Shown here one piece after another: positions 5,188 through 6,639 of a stretch of 6,639 nt of DNA. The notes under the pieces were generated by a model, which was not told the DNA's origin, searched no databases, and saw nothing but the letters and a program-made list of their open reading frames with translations. The position numbers and the translations under genes are program-made. Within the stretch, counting starts at the first letter, position 1. The number at the start of each line of letters is the position of its first letter. Source of the stretch: an uncultured Hyphomicrobiales bacterium (GTDB taxonomy: Bacteria; Pseudomonadota; Alphaproteobacteria; Rhizobiales; Beijerinckiaceae); NCBI GenBank assembly GCA_903916165.1, contig CAIWVR010000215.1, positions 1 to 6,639 of the forward strand, read 5' to 3'.

Positions 5188-6639
5188 TCAGTCGCTCTCG
5201 AACGGGCGGGGCGTCTCCAGAAAGCGGGCGACCGCCTTGCGGCCGGCGGTTTCCCGCTTGTCGGAACCGCGCGCATTGCGCCGGGTCGCGTTGCGCAGGA
5301 TGTCCTTGCCGATCTCGGATGCGAACTCTTCGAGCAGGGCCGCGCAGACGCGCGCATCGTTGAGTTGGCCCAGCGCCGATTGCATCGTCTTCAGCGCCTT
5401 CAGATAGGCTCGGCGCTCCTTGCGCGCGCGGCGGGCCACGAGCCCTCCGGTCATTTCACAGACATAGGCGAGGCTTTTGGCACGGATGCGCACCTTGTGC
5501 CGTTCGTCCGGGTCAAGGTCGTGCATGGCTTCGGCACCCTTGCGAATCCGCCCATCCCAGCGATGCAGTTCGAGGGCGACAATGTCGCCGATGGTCCCGT
5601 GTGTCTGTTTCTTCGGCTTGCGCATCCGCCAGGTGCCGCAGGTGAGCCAGGCGGAAAAATCGATCAGCAGGTGCCGGTAGCGTGGTGAGGCGAGCACGTC
5701 CTGCACATGCGCACAGGCCATGTCGCGCCGTGCCCGCAGCGTGTCGCCGAGCGCGAGGCGCTCGCCCGCCACGTCGAGGTCGCGCGCGGCCCCGAGGGCA
5801 TGAGAGAGATATTTCAGCTCGCCGCTCAGCTCGTCGAAGGCATTGTCGCGCAGGTGATGGGCAAAGACACGCATCAGCGCGCGCAGGCGGCGCACGGCGG
5901 TGCGGGTCCGGTGCAGCGCCTCGGGCGATTGCGTGGCGCGCAGCACGGGCACATTGGCTGATAAAGGTTCCAGACAGGCCTGCGCCAGATGCGTCAGTCC
6001 GCGTGCGAAGCTTGCATCAGCGGCCAGTGCGGGGACCGGCGTGTCGCACACGATATCGTCCAGTCCGTCCTTCAGCGCCCAGCCGCGCTGCGCCTTGGTG
6101 CGCAGGTCGAGATCGAGCGGCAGGTCGGTCGCCAGCGCGCGGGCCAGTGCGAAAAGGTCGCGCGGGTCGCCCTGTTTCAATTCGAGTTCGAATTCGCACA
6201 CAGGCGCGCTGCGGGCGTCCGCCATGATCCACCCGCGATCACATGCGGCCTCGATCAGGCTTGTGCCCTTTGTGAGCATCCAGATGCGCCGCTCGACATT
6301 GACCGTGAACATGGCTTCGAGCGGGGCGTCCGACACCGCCTTGCGCAAGGCGCGGGGCAGGGGGACATGGGCGAGATCGGGTGTCTCGCCCGCCGCCGGC
6401 TGTTCCCATTCGTGGCGCGCGGTGGCGTCGCCCGTGGCCGCCTTGAGTGTCTGTACACGCCGCCCGGATTCGTCGCGGATGCGGCAGCTGAATTGCGCCT
6501 TTCGCAAATCATGGCCGGGGGTGTCGAAATAAGTGGCGGCGTGCTGGCGCAGATCTGTTTCGGTCGCGGCCTGCAGGAGTGGATGCGCGTCCAGCACAGC
6601 CGCCGCGTCGGGCGGCAGGGCAAACTTGAGCTCGACTTC
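5188..6639 (-). CDS. CYTH-CHAD domain protein, probable inorganic triphosphatase (5' end outside window)
   Basis: 483 residues are visible and the frame stays open to the window edge, so the gene is partial at its 5' end. The first visible residues are EVELKF, the ExExK signature of the CYTH (triphosphate tunnel) fold, which normally sits within the first few residues; probably only a short N-terminus is missing. CYTH part (visible residues 1 to about 200): YFDTPGHDL (38-45), CRIR (52-55), QTLK (63-66), VERR (115-118), EFELELK (149-155) and RTKAQRG (180-186), so the acidic and basic tunnel residues look intact. CHAD part (about 208-475): ALHRTRTAVRRLRALMRVF (241-259), LSHALGAARDLDV (278-290), HKVRIRAKSLAY (381-392) and MQSALGQLNDARV (419-431), the repeated histidine/arginine-rich helices that bind polyphosphate in this family. 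CYTH-CHAD fusions such as YgiF hydrolyse inorganic triphosphate; CHAD can also target polyphosphate granules. A GTG at 6597 is not a plausible start because it would drop ExExK. It is probably not part of the downstream cluster. Confidence 0.93.
   Translation of the reverse strand, partial: EVELKFALPPDAAAVLDAHPLLQAATETDLRQHAATYFDTPGHDLRKAQFSCRIRDESGRRVQTLKAATGDATARHEWEQPAAGETPDLAHVPLPRALRKAVSDAPLEAMFTVNVERRIWMLTKGTSLIEAACDRGWIMADARSAPVCEFELELKQGDPRDLFALARALATDLPLDLDLRTKAQRGWALKDGLDDIVCDTPVPALAADASFARGLTHLAQACLEPLSANVPVLRATQSPEALHRTRTAVRRLRALMRVFAHHLRDNAFDELSGELKYLSHALGAARDLDVAGERLALGDTLRARRDMACAHVQDVLASPRYRHLLIDFSAWLTCGTWRMRKPKKQTHGTIGDIVALELHRWDGRIRKGAEAMHDLDPDERHKVRIRAKSLAYVCEMTGGLVARRARKERRAYLKALKTMQSALGQLNDARVCAALLEEFASEIGKDILRNATRRNARGSDKRETAGRKAVARFLETPRPFESD

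Noticed and set aside
4398..5363. Plus-strand open frame of 321 codons opposite the first binding protein
   Set aside because: Antisense shadow with low-complexity Arg/Ala/His composition, no domain and no ribosome binding site that I could see; it also crosses the intergenic promoter region.
5188..6597. CYTH-CHAD gene starting at the GTG at 6597
   Set aside because: The frame stays open to the window edge and the 14 residues upstream contain EVELK, the conserved ExExK motif, so the true start is outside the window.

Overview
The window is GC-rich and densely coding. All five genes lie on the minus strand, so transcription runs from the high-coordinate end towards position 1. Orphan Bug/TctC-type solute-binding proteins, a CYTH-CHAD fusion and a 'TCATTGCGAGCG...GCAAT' dispersed repeat together suggest an alphaproteobacterium of the Hyphomicrobiales, probably near Bradyrhizobium, Rhodopseudomonas or Xanthobacteraceae. 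That placement rests on gene style and remembered repeat families, not on a marker gene.

Layout in transcription order. (1) 6639-5188: a CYTH-CHAD protein cut at its N-terminus by the window edge, probably lacking only a few residues because the ExExK motif sits exactly at the edge. (2) 5187-5112: a 76-nt gap holding a plausible sigma70-type promoter and a strong ribosome binding site. (3) 5111-171: a four-gene, probably co-transcribed cluster. It encodes a secreted Bug/TctC solute-binding protein (5111-4077), a thiamine-diphosphate enzyme resembling benzoylformate decarboxylase that starts at GTG (4057-2339), a second divergent Bug/TctC protein (2229-1177), and an SsuD/SfnG-like flavin-dependent monooxygenase (1163-171). 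Gaps inside the cluster are 19, 109 and 13 nt. (4) 170-1: a non-coding tail with a 26-bp perfect inverted repeat whose near arm begins 4 nt after the last stop codon.

How the genes may work together (inference). The two periplasmic proteins would capture one or two small organic anions. The ThDP enzyme keeps the glutamate and both histidines expected at a benzoylformate-decarboxylase-type active site, so it may decarboxylate or ligate a 2-oxo acid. The reduced-flavin monooxygenase would oxidise or cleave the substrate or a product. No TctA/TctB membrane subunits, flavin reductase or regulator is visible, so uptake and electron supply must come from elsewhere. The substrate cannot be read from the sequence. 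I found no tRNA, rRNA, CRISPR array, transposase or broken gene. The cluster is the most likely place for an undescribed pathway.
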